A DNA stretch of 64,000 bases from Puccinia triticina (GCF_026914185.1 NC_070566.1:1612001-1676000), one strand, 5' to 3'; numbered from the stretch's first letter, positions 22,366-33,671 are shown. The notes: a model not told the origin generated them from the letters alone. Made by a program: numbers and translations.

Positions 22366-23228
22366 CTAACGGTGTTGGAACTTTTTTTGTTGTCTGGGTT
22401 TCTGGGATTTCTTCCAATCCTTCACGAGAAGTTCGAAACGCTTTTTTGGGTTTTCCCTCAATCTGTATGTGGTCTTCCCCAATCTTTCCAGCTTCCGAGA
22501 ATGCTCAACCTGAAAGAAACACATTGAGTCAGACGTTGATTACTGGGGATAACCTGAACCATGTACACCTAGGGAAAGATTTCTGTTTCCGGCATTCAAC
22601 ATGGCTTTCGCCACACCACCAAATCTGATGGTATCGCCTTGACAAAGATCCTGAAAACACTCATGTGCTTGTGCATGTGTAGCGACAAGCTCAATGTGAC
22701 CAAACTTGGCCTTCCATACCATGTCAGTGCATCTTTCCCCGAAAAGCCATCCCACGGCAGAGCTGACGGATTGTAGGAATACTGAGTTGAAGAAATACAT
22801 ACTGTCTTCATTTCTGGATCAACAACTTCCACAGACCCAACACAACCTACGATGTGATTGAGGTGTACCCGAACCACATAGGCCGTACCAAACGCATGGG
22901 TATCTTGAAATTCAGCGGCCAGCGGAAAGTGTCCCCGGTGCACCTGCCATTTGAACCGTTTGACAAGGATGGTCGGGGGACTTGAATCCGCATGAACAAC
23001 TAGTTGGCCGGTAAAACAAACTTGAGTGCAGAAGTCGTACAGTATGGCTGGTACAGGGGCCCAGGTTGACTTGAGCACAACATTACACTCTGGGTAGGCT
23101 GAAATGGATGCATCGGGGGGAAGCTGATAAGAAACTATACAAGTCTTAATTTGGATCTCGTCTCCAGTGCTACGTATATTACCAGGTCTGGTGTTGGACA
23201 TATGAATGTTTCCGGCAACCTCAATCAT
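22366..23228 (-). CDS. Unknown three-exon protein (about 237 aa)
   Basis: Minus-strand exons 23228-22803, 22710-22567 and 22509-22366 join in phase 0. The introns are 92 nt (GTATGT...AAG, with a CTGAC branch-like site) and 57 nt (GTACAT...CAG). All three exon lengths are multiples of three. The product is mostly beta-strand-like in its first 150 residues, with an ordered segment GHIELVATHAQAHECF. It ends in a basic tail with EHSRKLERLG and KKRFELLVKDWKK. A TATATA box at about 23331-23336 lies about 105 bp upstream. No family is recognised; an OB-fold or nucleic-acid binding role is possible but untested. It is convergent with the 19311 gene, as the two genes of the nearby Harbinger element are. 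Confidence 0.5.
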
Positions 23229-24809
23229 GATCCGGATTGAAACTGAGGTGTGAGAGGGTTAACAAATCCAGCCAACGTGGACAGATGAAGCCAAAAAACA
23301 CAGCCCAGGTATGATCAGTACCTCGGTATCAGTATATAAGCCCAAGGGTGCTCCATGCTGCCTCAGACAGTGGACACGACATCAAAGGGAAAGCTGGTGT
23401 TTCTCGTCAGATTATGGTGTACGTCAGCAGTCAGTTATCTTCCCTTTCTGCAAGCAATGCAGCGAGGCCCTAATGCCCTTTGAATCACTGCACACCCTGC
23501 CCCACTTCACAGGATAGTGTTGTAGATTGGTCTTGTTTGACAGTAATTTGTTGATTTGTTGGTTGATGTTTGGATTTCCTAGATTCCCCGTTGGCCCCAC
23601 ATTCCTTTCAGGGTGGAGTATTAAGTGTGGTCTTCATGCCTCGAATTAAAGACCTGCCGATTGGTGGTATGCCTTGCCATGTACGGCTTTTGGTTAAGGT
23701 CAGCATCTGTTTCTGAACCAAATAGGGACTGCTGTGTAACGGATCCCATGGAGCGCTGGAGTTTAGCCACCCCGGAGTTCCATTACTGCCGGCTCACTCA
23801 AAAAGTCACACATTCCAACCCCCCTTGAATGGAGCAAATTGCCAGGCAGGGGATGACACAAGCTGATCATGATTTAATTGGCTCACCAGAAGTTGTAGCC
23901 CTGCAGCATCCGGGGCACTTCCTCTGGTTTGGGTATTCTGATGGGGACCTTGGTTAGCAAGCCCAGGCTGAACATAGTCCTGCAAGTCTCAGTGCCTTTG
24001 CTGGAAGGCAACATCTGTTTGCCCCAGACCTCAAGTGCTCCTCTTCCAACATTCCATCTCCAAAATCACACACAATGACATTACTGGGTGTGGTTAAGAG
24101 ACTCATACATAGATCTCTACGCATCTTTATATGCGTGAAAGGCCACCTATGTATCAAGATTTCCCCTTGTGGGCGCGACTGTTCTGAGCCTTAAGTGCAG
24201 AGGGGCCCACAGCGTGGGCATTGTTATGTTCATAGCTGACTCATGTTTTGGAGGCACTCCAAAAGCCCTCCCCTACCAGGGAAGAGCCCTGGTGTCACCA
24301 TTGCCACTCCAGTTTAAGGCAGTCTGGGCTGCCTGGATAAACACCCGCATCATCACCAGGTCCTACCTAGCCAAGTATGCATGTACGGGCCGCATGTCTA
24401 TATCTACCTTTACCAATTGTGCTTGACCACCCCTCCTCTGTTTTCTTCAAGCCCAGTGAGGAAAGTTGAGTAGCAGATAGTGTTGAGGTGATTTGGAGGT
24501 GGATGGAGGTGGAAGGGATGAAGTACAATTCAGACAGGTGTTGTAGGTGGAACTGACAGCAACCTCTTTACAATACGTCACCAAACAGGTTGAATTGAAG
24601 CAGTTGTATGAGCAGATGGCCAATATAAATCTGTAAATGCAGGCTCAATGTCAGGCTTGAGACCTTCCAAATGAGCAGAAAAGCTGTATTTTGGCCATTA
24701 TGCCACCCTGCCCAGGGTCAGAATAGGTCACAAGCTCTTGAAATTCTATCTTATTGTGATAATTCTATCTTATTGTGATAATCTGGGGGAAAATGAATGC
24801 CACATACAT
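23229..24809. other. Unassigned intergenic region
   Basis: No gene is recognised in 1.6 kb. The frames at 23311-23517, 23625-23828 and 24169-24426 have no motifs. A 19-bp direct duplication (AATTCTATCTTATTGTGAT) occurs at about 24743-24780. The TATA box for the 22366-23228 gene lies at its left edge. Confidence 0.45.
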
Positions 24810-24908
24810 CACCAGGAAAAATCAGTAGTCACTAGATGACAACTGACATGACACCTGCTCCAGCTGGCTATCCAGCCTCTAGTGCAATTTTCACAAGCTG
24901 ATCCTCAG

Positions 24909-25170
24909 CTTTGTCCCAGGCCCAGCTGCTGCTCAGCCTTGGCCCAGGCCCAGCTGCTGCTCAGCCTTGGCCCAGGCCCAGCTGCTGCTCAGCCTTGGCC
25001 CAGGCCCAGCTGCTGCTCAGCCTTGGCCCAGGCCCAGCTGCTGCTCAGCCTTGGCCCAGGCCCAGCTGCTGCTCAGCCTTGGCCCAGGCCCAGCTGCTGC
25101 TCAGCCTTGGCCCAGGCCCAGCTGCTGCTCAGCCTTGGCCCAGGCCCAGCTGCTGCTCAGCCTTTGCCTG
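24909..25170 (+). repeat. 28-bp tandem repeat, about nine copies
   Basis: The unit CAGCTGCTGCTCAGCC plus TTGGCCCAGGCC is repeated head to tail with almost no divergence. A period of 28 shifts the reading frame at each copy, so it is not selected as coding sequence. Inverted partial copies are at 26910-26970. Confidence 0.9.
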
Positions 25171-25299
25171 AGCAAGAACGGGCATTGATAAATGCACACC
25201 CGTCCCCCGGGGGCACGCCCACGCCCACCCCCTTTGAAAAGCTTTATCAAGGGCGTGCGAGGGCGTGCACGCCCCCACATAGGCGTGACAAGCGTGCAC

Positions 25300-26560
25300 C
25301 GTGCCTGCTCGCCGAGAGCCCCTCGGTGGGCAGGTGCATGTACATACATATACCTGCTCGCCGAGAGCCCCTCGGCGGGTAGGTGTATGTATCCCTGCTC
25401 GCCGAGAAGGATAACTCTCGGCGAGCAAGTATACAAACACCTGCCCGCCAAGCCTGCTCACCTAGAGCCCCTCGGCGGGCAGGTACAGATCCCACCTCGC
25501 CGAGAGCCTTGCCTGCTCGCGAGAAGGATAACTCTCGGCGAGCAGGGCATGTATACCTGCTCACCGAGAGCCCCTCGGCGGGCAGGTGCATGTATACCTG
25601 CTCGCCGAGAGAAATTATCGGCGAGCAGGCATACAGATCCCACCTCGCCGAGAGCCTCTTGGCGAGAAGGTATACATATACCTGCCCACCAAGCCTGCTC
25701 ACCGAGAGCCCCTCGGCGGGCAGGTGCATTTATACCTGCTCGCCGAGAGGAATCCTCGGCGAGCAGGCATACAGATCCCACCTCGCCGAGGGCCTCTCGG
25801 GAGCAGGTATACTTGAACCTGCCCGCCGAGGGGCTCTTGGCGAGCAGGCTCGCCGGGCAAGTGTTTGTATACCTGCTCGCCGAGAGTTATCCTTCTCGGC
25901 GAGCAGGCAAGGCTCTCGGCGAGCGGGGATATGTATGCCTGCTCGCCGAGAGGTGTATGCCTGCTCGCCATGGATTTCTCTCGGCGAGCAGGTATACATG
26001 CACCTCCCGCCGAGCCCGCTCGCCAAGAGCCCCTCGTCGGGCAGGTGCAAGTATACCTGCTCGCCGAGAGGCTCTTGGCGAGGTGGGATATGTATGCCTG
26101 CTCGCCGAGGAGGTATAAATGCACCTGCCCGCCGAGGGGCTCTCGGTGAGCAGGCTCGGCGGGCAGGTGTATGTATACCTGCTCGCCGAGAGGCTCTCGG
26201 CGAGGTGGGATCTGTATGCCTGCTCGCCGAGGATTTCTCTCGGCGAGCAGGTATACATGCACCTGCCCGCCGAGGGGCTCTCGGTGAGCAGGTATACATG
26301 CACCTGCTCGCCGAGAGTTATCCTTCTCGGCGAGCAGGGATACATACACCTACCCGCCGAGGGGGGCGGGCAGGTGTTTGTATACCTGCTCGCCGAGAGT
26401 TATTCTTCTCGGCGAGCAGGCAAGGCTCTCGGCGAGCAGGTGCATGTATACCTGCTCTCCGAGAGGCTCTCGGCGAGGTGGGATCTGTACCTGCCCGCCG
26501 AGGGGCTCTCGGCGAGCAGGTATACTTGCACCTGCCCGCCGAGGGGCTCCCAACGAGCCA
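25300..26560. repeat. Array of about 35-45-bp GC-rich hairpins (CTCGCCGAGAG type)
   Basis: Words CTCGCCGAGAG and CTCTCGGCGAG alternate in opposite orientation. They are joined by GCAGGTGCATGTATACCTGC-type linkers that are themselves palindromic. Tens of stem-loops are possible in 1.26 kb. The linkers vary, which distinguishes it from a simple satellite. Confidence 0.85.
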
Positions 26561-27134
26561 TGGTGCACGCCCGTGAACGCCCATGTGGGGGCGTGCACGC
26601 CCGTGAACGCCCATGTGGGGGCGTGCACGCCCTCGCACGCCCATACAGCGGCGTGCATGCCCTTCGACTCGCACACCCTTGATAAAGGGCGTGCGGTCCA
26701 CCTGACCGGTCCGCATATTCCCCCCTTGAAGGATTGTTCCCGCGCGCGCGGGAGACATCCTTCAAGGGTGTGTTACACCCAACCAGCGCCACACGCCCTT
26801 TTCGAAGGGCGTGGGCGAGGGTGTGCCCCCGGGGGACGGGTGTGCGTTTATCAACACCCGTTCTTGCTCAAGCAAAGGCTGACTCAGCAGTGGCTTTTCC
26901 TGTGCCAAGACTGAGGGGCAGCTGGGCCTGGGCCAAGGCTGAGCAGCAGCTGTGCCTGGGACAAAGCTGAGGAGCAGCTTGTGAAAAATGCAAGCTAGAG
27001 GCTTCAGCTGTGCCAAAATGGGCACTGAGCTGTGTGCCAGCCAGCCCTTAACTAGCAGATGGAGTAGCTTTGGAGCTGAAACCAGAGCTGTGTTATGTCA
27101 GTTGTCATCAACTGACTACTTTTTTTTCCTGGTG

Positions 27135-28678
27135 CATGCATGTGCAAAACTCGTTGGTCTGTGGCAGTGTGAGATTGGAACCCTTCCGCAGGCCACACTG
27201 TCAGTCTCCCAGATCTCCATGCAAACAATTGCAATGGCAGGAGCTTTTGCAAACAATGTTTTTCTCATGCGCAGCTTCTCATGTAAGTCCCACCAAGTAC
27301 ATATATTTGCTCTTTCAGCCTGGGCAAGATTTGGTTGTATGGTCACTCAGGATCCAGGCTAGGCTGGATGAATGGGGTCAGACCAGGGATCCACCATAGG
27401 GGCAAGTGCAGGTGCTGATCTCTTTAGCAGTCCCTGCTAGCACACATTCACATACAAATAAAGCATTTGGAGAAGTTGATACTTGCCATGGGGTGGGGGC
27501 ACTGCTTCATCTGTTCTGGAAGGAAGCCACATCTGGGACTTGGGAGAGTCCCAGAGGTATGATCAGGTAGGTTGCATGTAAATAAATTTGTGGACCATGG
27601 TTTCATGGACAACATGGAATCACATCTTTCAGACCATCAGCTCCCGCATGATCCTCATGAGGACAACTGACACAAAGATTACCTGAAATATATGCCATTG
27701 TAATGAGTGGGGAACTTGGAATATTGTATTTACAATGAATAAAATTCAGAGTGGATGTTTTTTTGTTTAGGGCAGGGAAGCTTTCAGCAAGAAGCAGGTA
27801 ATTTCAGCTTTCGATCCACAGCCAACAGAGGCAAAGATAAGTCCCCATGTATAGTGGGTGTCACCAAATCGCCAGTGCTTCATGTATGATCCTCATGATG
27901 CATCTTTTCCTTCCTTATAGCTGTTGGAATGTATGGCAGCTTCCTCAATAGGGAGCCTGGAGTGAGGGCAAATCACTGCTGGTGTTGAAGAAAAATAGTA
28001 CTTATGTTTTTACAGGAGGGAGGGTGTAAATTCAGTCGAGAGACAATTCACATCAGCCTGGGCATTTCATACCAGCTGCCAATCATGATTTAGAAAAAAT
28101 CACAAGAAAGCAACATGCAGATTTTCCCAACCTGGGCTGTTGAACATTAGACTTTGGTGCATGTGGACATGTCGTGCATCCACCCTAGTTTCAGACTCAT
28201 TGAGTCCTGAGGATATGATGTATCCTAAATCTTACCAGGTCTATAATGAGGATGATACTATCAGTGTAAATTTGTGTCATTGAATCATTTCCAAGGTTAC
28301 TTTTAGAAACACCTCAGATACCTCAATTACTGTAGACAAAAGCCAAGAAAAAACTTTCTAATACCTCAAATGAATTCACTCCCAACATTTTCCAGGATTA
28401 CCTTGCACATGGTGATATGTCCAACCCCCTGCTGGGATGACATCCACTACTCACTCCAAGAACATCGACTTTGGGGGTGATAGCAACATGCCCTTTACAT
28501 GGTCTTGTGTTCAGTTGAACCCCCAAAATCCCACCAGATTCAGTTCCACAACAGATGTAGATGGCTTGAACAGAACCATAAGGCTGGATCTCCTTTAACT
28601 TAGACAAGTACCAATGGATCACTTATGGCAGACTTGCAGAAAGAAGTTACGATCTGGCACTCTCTGGAGAGTGCGACC
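27135..28678. other. Mostly unassigned; ends in LTR-like sequence
   Basis: No gene is recognised from 27135 to 28390. Approximately 28400-28678 is minus-strand LTR-like sequence downstream of the terminus at 28679. A 74-codon minus frame (28398-28622) within it has no motif. Confidence 0.35.
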
Positions 28679-28679
28679 A
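28600..28679 (-). mobile_element. LTR start (minus) with palindromic first block
   Basis: Read on the minus strand, the sequence after a G-rich tract (28680-28692, polypurine-tract-like) begins TGGTCGCACTCTC. It continues GAGAGTGCCAGATCGTAA and then AAGTCTGCCA. The same start occurs at 49541 (+) and 53716 (-), each directly after a GGGAAGAAAG-type purine tract. This is the expected junction of a 3-prime LTR. Confidence 0.6.
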
Positions 28680-28703
28680 TTCCCCCCCTGGTGAAGAGGA
28701 GTA

Positions 28704-29760
28704 CTAACCAGCAGTTTTATCATGCTCCATACCTGGTTGGAATCCAATGCCTTTCATAGTCCCACTGAGCATTGTGGCAGGCTTGATGGGGTATCAATTC
28801 TTACCCATCAGGTGCAAGTCTTTTACAACTTGCCGGAGAGCGTTGACAACTGGATTATCATCTTCAAGGTTGTGGAACTGAGCTAAAAACAGAATCTGAC
28901 TTCCCATGTTGTCTGTTGCCACAACCTTCTTACTTTCAAATGCATTGGCATGGACTCGGATGGTGTTCAGTGGCTCTTGATTCAGCCTTAGCACGTACGG
29001 TTGGGTTTGGTCTTTTGGAACAAGTGGAAACGTCTTGGTGTTGATGTTGTGCTGAACCTTGATGTTCTTTTTTTGCCGCTCAGTGAGATGATGTTTGGAT
29101 CTGGAAGGCACTTTCAGGCACTTGCTAGGATAATCTCGTGGTTGATCCTCAATTGGCAAGGTGCCACAATGGCCCGTTGCTGATTTGGGGTGGTTGGATC
29201 TTGATGGTGATTGAGAGCGGTTGCGAGAATAGTGTCCAAGTTCTTGGGAGCCATTGCTACAATTTTTTCAAGGTTGATCCTCAATCAGCAAGGCACCACG
29301 ATGACCCCTTGCTGATTGCAGATTGTTGGATCGGGAGCGGTCGCAAGAGTAGTCTCCAAGTTCGTTGGAGCCATTGCTACCATTGTTTTGAAGTCGATCC
29401 TCAATCAGCAAGGCACCACAATGACCCCTTGCTGATTGCGGATGGTTGTATCAGGAGCGGTTGCGAGAGTAGTGTCCCAGTTTGTTGGAGCCATTGCTAC
29501 CATTGTTTCAAAGTCAATCCTCAATCAGCAAGGCACCACAATGACCCCTTGCTGATTGCGGATGGTTTGATCTTGACTGTGATCTGGAGTGATGGCTAGG
29601 ATGGTATTGAGGTTGATTCTCCATCCGCAACGAACCACTGTGAACCCTTGCTGATGGGGGTTGGCTGAATCCTGATTGTACTGTTGAGAAATCAGTAGGA
29701 GAGCAATGATTGCAACGATGGGGATATTGCCATTCAGCCAAAATTGTCCAACACTTGATT
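28704..29760 (-). pseudogene. LTR-element gag-like gene with 40-residue tandem repeats, decayed
   Basis: The last exon (28732-28704) follows a 72-nt intron (28804-28733, GTAAGA...CAG) and stops about 12 bp before the polypurine tract. This places the gene at the 3-prime end of an LTR element. The preceding exon (29159 to 28805 and upstream) contains KTFPLVPKDQTQPYVLRLN and VVKDLHLMG. Further upstream, a 120-bp unit is repeated four to five times (29139, 29271, 29391, 29511, partial 29608), equal to 40 residues per copy. Some units read CGA and CAA where others have TGA, so stops arose by C-to-T change. The family is not recognised. Confidence 0.5.
29139..29660. repeat. 120-bp tandem repeat, about 4.5 copies
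   Basis: The unit starts GTTGATCCTCAATCAGCAAG and includes CCTTGCTGATTG, so each unit also contains an internal inverted pair (AATCAGCAAGG/CCTTGCTGATT). Copies differ by scattered substitutions. It corresponds to repeat units of the gag-like gene on the minus strand. Confidence 0.85.
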
Positions 29761-29924
29761 TTTTGTCCTTTTCAGAAACCAAGGGGAATTACAAAAATTC
29801 AACCTCAAAGGTCATTGAAGTAAGAAGAATGAATGAGATTCTGACATATACGGCGAGTGCTTGATCAGCAAAGAGGAGAGCGACCAATTGAGCCGCAGGT
29901 AGACACGCCAAAGTGAAGGCAAGC

Positions 29925-30441
29925 TAAACAATGACGAGGGGGTTGAGTTGATTGAATATCCAACAGGATCCCATGATTCTGGTGAGGATGATGGTGTTGG
30001 TCTGGCCAACCAACGAAAACGCAGATCAATCAATGACTTGGCTGTTGAGTTGTTGTGGTGAAGATAGGGGTACAAAGAGCTGGGCACGGCCAGGACTAGA
30101 AACAGCCAATAATGAAAAAGACTCGGTTTTGAGATTTGATAACGTTTGTCAAGGAGTTTTTGTGAGGAGAAGACAGCAGCAATGGGGGGGAAGGTGATGA
30201 GGGTCCGGAGGATCCAAGTGACACGTTGAAGGTTCCTGAAAGATGATGATCTTGACCAAGTGATCAAGCAGGACGTCAAGAACAACTTGGGGAGAAAGAT
30301 TGAGTGGGATATTGAGGATCCCTGGAAGAAAATGGTGCTCAATTGAGCGGAGGAAAATGGTGTCAAGCGAGCAATTGAGTGGGATGTTGAATGTCCCTGG
30401 AAGGTGATGGTCACAAGTGACCCAAGAGTGAAGAGCAAGTG
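29925..30441 (+). pseudogene. Coding-like remnant of unknown family
   Basis: Plus-strand frames carry coherent protein-like segments: GSHDSGEDDGVGLANQRKRR (about 29940-30050), DDDLDQVIKQDVKNNLGRK (about 30250-30300), and two related blocks IEWDIEDPWKKMV and IEWDVECPWKVMV about 75 bp apart. Stops and frame changes separate them. No family is recognised. It may be the 5-prime gene of the same retroelement region or a separate transposon. Confidence 0.35.
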
Positions 30442-30529
30442 ATTTTGTGTGGTGTTGGAGAAGGATGTGACCTGCCGCCTCCCACGTCACAAAGTCTGTG
30501 CCACCAGAGAGGCTCTTGTATCAACGGCA

Positions 30530-31239
30530 ATCAGTCTCTCAATATGTCTCCCACCACCGACCTTGATAACGAACTACCTGCTCTGCCGTTCTCCGCCCCC
30601 AGTCGGTTGAAGTCGTCCTTGAGCATCTGGTGGAGACTCTGGAGCTGGCCGAGCTCCTCGTGGAGCTCGTCAATTGGGGCCTGCTTGGCGCGCGCATGTC
30701 TTGTTGTTTTCTTGCCGGATCCCAAGCATCCGCTGCTGCAGCTACTTGTTTTCTAAGCTTGAAGCACGCGAGCTGTTGCGCAGAGACGAGAGCTGCTGGG
30801 TGAGTTTGTTCAGCTGGCCCTTCATCTCCTCCCACATCTCCGCCCCGTCCACCGTTGTTGCTGACGGGTCCGATCTTTTGAGTCCCACCAACTCGGCTTC
30901 AAGTGTGGCCATCCGGTCCTTGTACTTCACCAGCTCGTCCTTCATCCTGCGCAGCATTTTCTTGGCGCCCTTGACGTACTGGACAGCCTTACCTCCAACG
31001 CACGGTGTTTCTCCTGTAGAGCCTGGAGCTCCTCCTTGACCTTGTTTGAGCCCTGCTGCTGGCCCTTGACGGAGGCAGGTGAGACCAACAAGGCGCCGCC
31101 CAAACGGAGGCGCTGGACTTCCTTGACCAGCAATGCCCCTAAAGTCTTGTCTCAAGACTCTAGCGCTCTCACCAACGGTGCGCTCATCAACAATGAGGGC
31201 CCACCTCCACACACCATCCCCCAGCCCTTCAAGTTCCAC
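30530..31239 (-). pseudogene. Coiled-coil protein pseudogene
   Basis: Three minus-strand frames in succession encode heptad-rich helices. VKEELQALQEKHRALEV (31133 to about 30990) is followed by LRRMKDELVKYKDRMATLEA through LNKLTQQLSSLRN (about 30980-30745), and then LHEELGQLQSLHQMLKDDF (about 30660-30600). Frame changes near 31130, 30985 and 30740 break the gene. The family is not identifiable beyond a coiled coil. Confidence 0.45.
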
Positions 31240-31788
31240 CCATCATTTGAACCCCCACACCCACCCACGTAGTCCAGCCTGCAACACTCTTCCCCATTCA
31301 TTCTGGCCTCATTATGTATATAGTGAAGTTTTCCATGACCAGCTTGAACCTGTTTTGATATTCAATATATAACCCAAGCCACAGGCTTAATCCAAGTTCA
31401 AAATTGACTAGGATGCTGTTGTGTAAATCACAGAGGGGATCAGACTCAGCTTGTGCGGCATTCATGCCGGACGGGCCCAAAAAGGCCTCCTTGTGGGTGC
31501 TAACTGGTGTTAAGGCTTCCAGCATGATTCAAGACATGTGTGTTTTGCCCTTCCCAGAGGCTGCAAACCCAGAATTATCCTCCACATCAACCAACCTGAC
31601 AAACAAGAGAAAAGAGGTATAAATTGAAGGAAGGGGATAATGGTAGTCTTGCTTAATCATCCCACCTAAGGAGATGGCTAAAAGATAATACAAGTACCAT
31701 GGATGACTGGTCAGCACTTTTTCTGATTGAATATTGACAAGTGTGAGAATATGCTTACAGGCTACAGTGAATGACAGGTAATTCAAAA
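31240..31788. other. Unassigned
   Basis: Short minus-strand frames (31298-31525, 31529-31786) hold segments such as LVDVEDNSGFAASGKGKTHM after a possible CAG acceptor, which might be a last exon of the gene to the right. Not enough to call a gene. Confidence 0.3.
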
Positions 31789-33498
31789 TTATTCAGCTGG
31801 TGGAGTATTTTCTGAACCTTCTTCTGAGGAGGCATATTCCGGTGATGGGGTGCGGTAGAAATTCTCTCCAAAGTGCTGCTTAAGATGTGGCAACATGTGG
31901 TGAAAAACATGCCACACATTCCCAACATTCATTTGATCAAAAGTGAAGCCCAATCCCAACATAATTTGTGTTGCAACTTCGTGGAACCAGCCAGGTGTAT
32001 GAGTAAACATTCACATCATTTCTGGGTAGTCTTCTTGGAGCATGGATTGGATGCGTTCATTGGGAACTTTGACTAAATAATCCATTTTACCATAGAATTC
32101 TGGTGTTCCATATGAAAATTCTGGACTGCATGCAGTTAGGGTTGATATTGAATGGTCTCAACGCTTTTGAGAGTTATTGTTGATATCAACCCAAATGTCA
32201 ACACTAGCCTGGAAAACTGGAATCCACAGAAAAAGGAAAAGAAACCTATTTTTGAAGGGGGTCAGTTCAATTTTGCAATCAATTATGCATATCCATCCAC
32301 AGACCTTTGAATTTGGTCTTCCTGATCATAATTTCCTTCATCAATTTCATCAATGACATTTCCAATTATTGATTGATTGTGTTGCTTCATCATCTGAGAC
32401 CAAAGTGATTCAATACGCTGGTTTCTGGTTGATTTGGTCCAATGCATACAGGCTGTTGCTTCTTCCACTGTGAGCTGTCTACCTTCAAAACTTGCATATT
32501 GATGAGAAAGATACATCATCAAGGTTCCCATGTTTCCAGTCTCAGTTCCACTGTCAACCGTCACTTTCAATGGAATGCCACCAATCTTTGAAGCAAGGTG
32601 GAGGAAGTAGACACCAATGTGGCGGGGGTCATTGTTTGTGACATGAACAAACATCCCCAAAACCTTTTGATACCAGGCATCAATGAATCCATAGACAGTG
32701 ATTCCATAAGGCTTTAATTTATCGTGGCCATCACAAGACCAAATGTGATTAGGGCCATAGGTACGAAAAACACAGTGTTTGCATGTTTGTTGGAGACGAG
32801 CTTGCGTTCCTTCAGGGTCTATTTCTTTGAGGAAGCCGGCCACCATCTGCCTGTTTTGGAATAAAAAGCTCTTCAATTTGGGCTTGAATAAAATCAAGGT
32901 AAGGTGACTCACCTAGGGACATGGATTGCATATTGTCTCTTGAGTATGACATTCATTCTCCGATAGCCCGCATTTCCGTACCCTAGAAATTCTCGTGCAT
33001 GTGTAATTGCTTCATAAACTTGAGGTATTGTGACCTTGCCGTTCAGGACATCATTGATCTCCAGCTACAAGTTGAGCTCTTTCAGGTATCTTTTGACTGT
33101 CCAGCAGTGAAAATCAACATTGGTCTCTTTGGCTAGGCGCGCTTGGATCTCGGCAACACTCAGTCCTTTGGAGTGAGATGAAATCAGGGATGCTTGAACT
33201 TGGGGAGTTATTACTGAAGCCGGTTTAATTTTGGGAAGATCACGTTGCTGAGGCCCCATTCTCAACATTTGCGTGTGAAGGTGCGTTCATGCATTTTTAT
33301 ACCATGATTGTGCAATATTTCAAGTACTTTTGGCCCTTTGAGACCCTTTAGGAGGAGCTTCTCAACAAGATTTCTTGTGAAACTTTCAGGTTCTTCATCC
33401 GAGCTGAAATCACAGTAATCAGAACCCAATTCGTCATCAGGACCAGAAAGTTCATTGTACTCTGAAGTTGATATTTCTTCTATGGAGGGCAATAGCAA
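31789..33498 (-). pseudogene. IS3EU-like integrase (rve-type DDE) transposase, degenerate
   Basis: On the minus strand a helical N-terminal region (33498-33262) is followed by a helix-turn-helix-like segment with SVAEIQARLAKETN (33268-33065). The segment FLGYGNAGYRRMNVILKRQY comes next. An intron (about 32917-32855, GTGAGT...CAG) leads to an integrase core with GPNHIWSCDGHDKLKPYG, VDSGTETGNMG and NQRIESLW. These are the three acidic positions of an rve-like DDE core as found in eukaryotic IS3EU-type transposons. Breaks are a frame change near 33262, an in-frame TAG at about 33061 and a stop at 32283. A further frame (32010-31789) with WFHEVATQIMLGLG may be the C-terminus. Confidence 0.6.
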
Positions 33499-33671
33499 CT
33501 AGGGAAGGATAAGTGGGGGTTATTGCGATCACCAGTGCACCAAGGGTGAATGCAACAATTCATTTAGCAGGTTCCTCAGGTTCTGTGTAAAGGGAAGCCG
33601 ATGCAAGAAGCCAACTGTACTTGGAAGATGTTTCGCCTTTTTTTGGTAAAGGTGAGAATGTCTCTCAAGAC

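Larger units (their letters stand above)
24810..27134. mobile_element. Hairpin-array TIR element (2325 bp)
   Basis: The ends CACCAGGAAAAA are inverted and continue through a shared GATGACAACTGACAT block. The flanks CATACAT (24803-24809) and CATGCAT (27135-27141) form a one-mismatch 7-bp duplication. The whole interior is organised symmetrically. A 28-bp CAGCTGCTGCTCAGCC array (24909-25170) is followed by GGGCGTGC-rich hairpins, a long array of CTCGCCGAGAG/CTCTCGGCGAG hairpins (25300-26550), inverted GGGCGTGC hairpins, and a short inverted copy of the 28-bp unit (26910-26970). Long frames of up to about 400 codons in all frames arise from the repeats and are not genes. Element class is unknown. 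Confidence 0.75.

Noticed and set aside
24882..25382. Frames over the 28-bp array (LLLSLGPGPAAAQP-type peptides)
   Set aside because: A 28-bp period shifts frame at each unit, and the apparent proteins are by-products of a stop-free repeat.
25192..26914. Several overlapping long frames (up to about 400 codons on both strands) in the CTCGCCGAGAG region
   Set aside because: They run in several frames on both strands at once because the hairpin units contain few stop codons. There is no start context, intron or domain, and the repeat is palindromic DNA inside a transposon.
29812..30438. 208-codon minus-strand frame
   Set aside because: The opposite strand has better protein-like segments, and this frame is Ser/Leu-rich shadow sequence.
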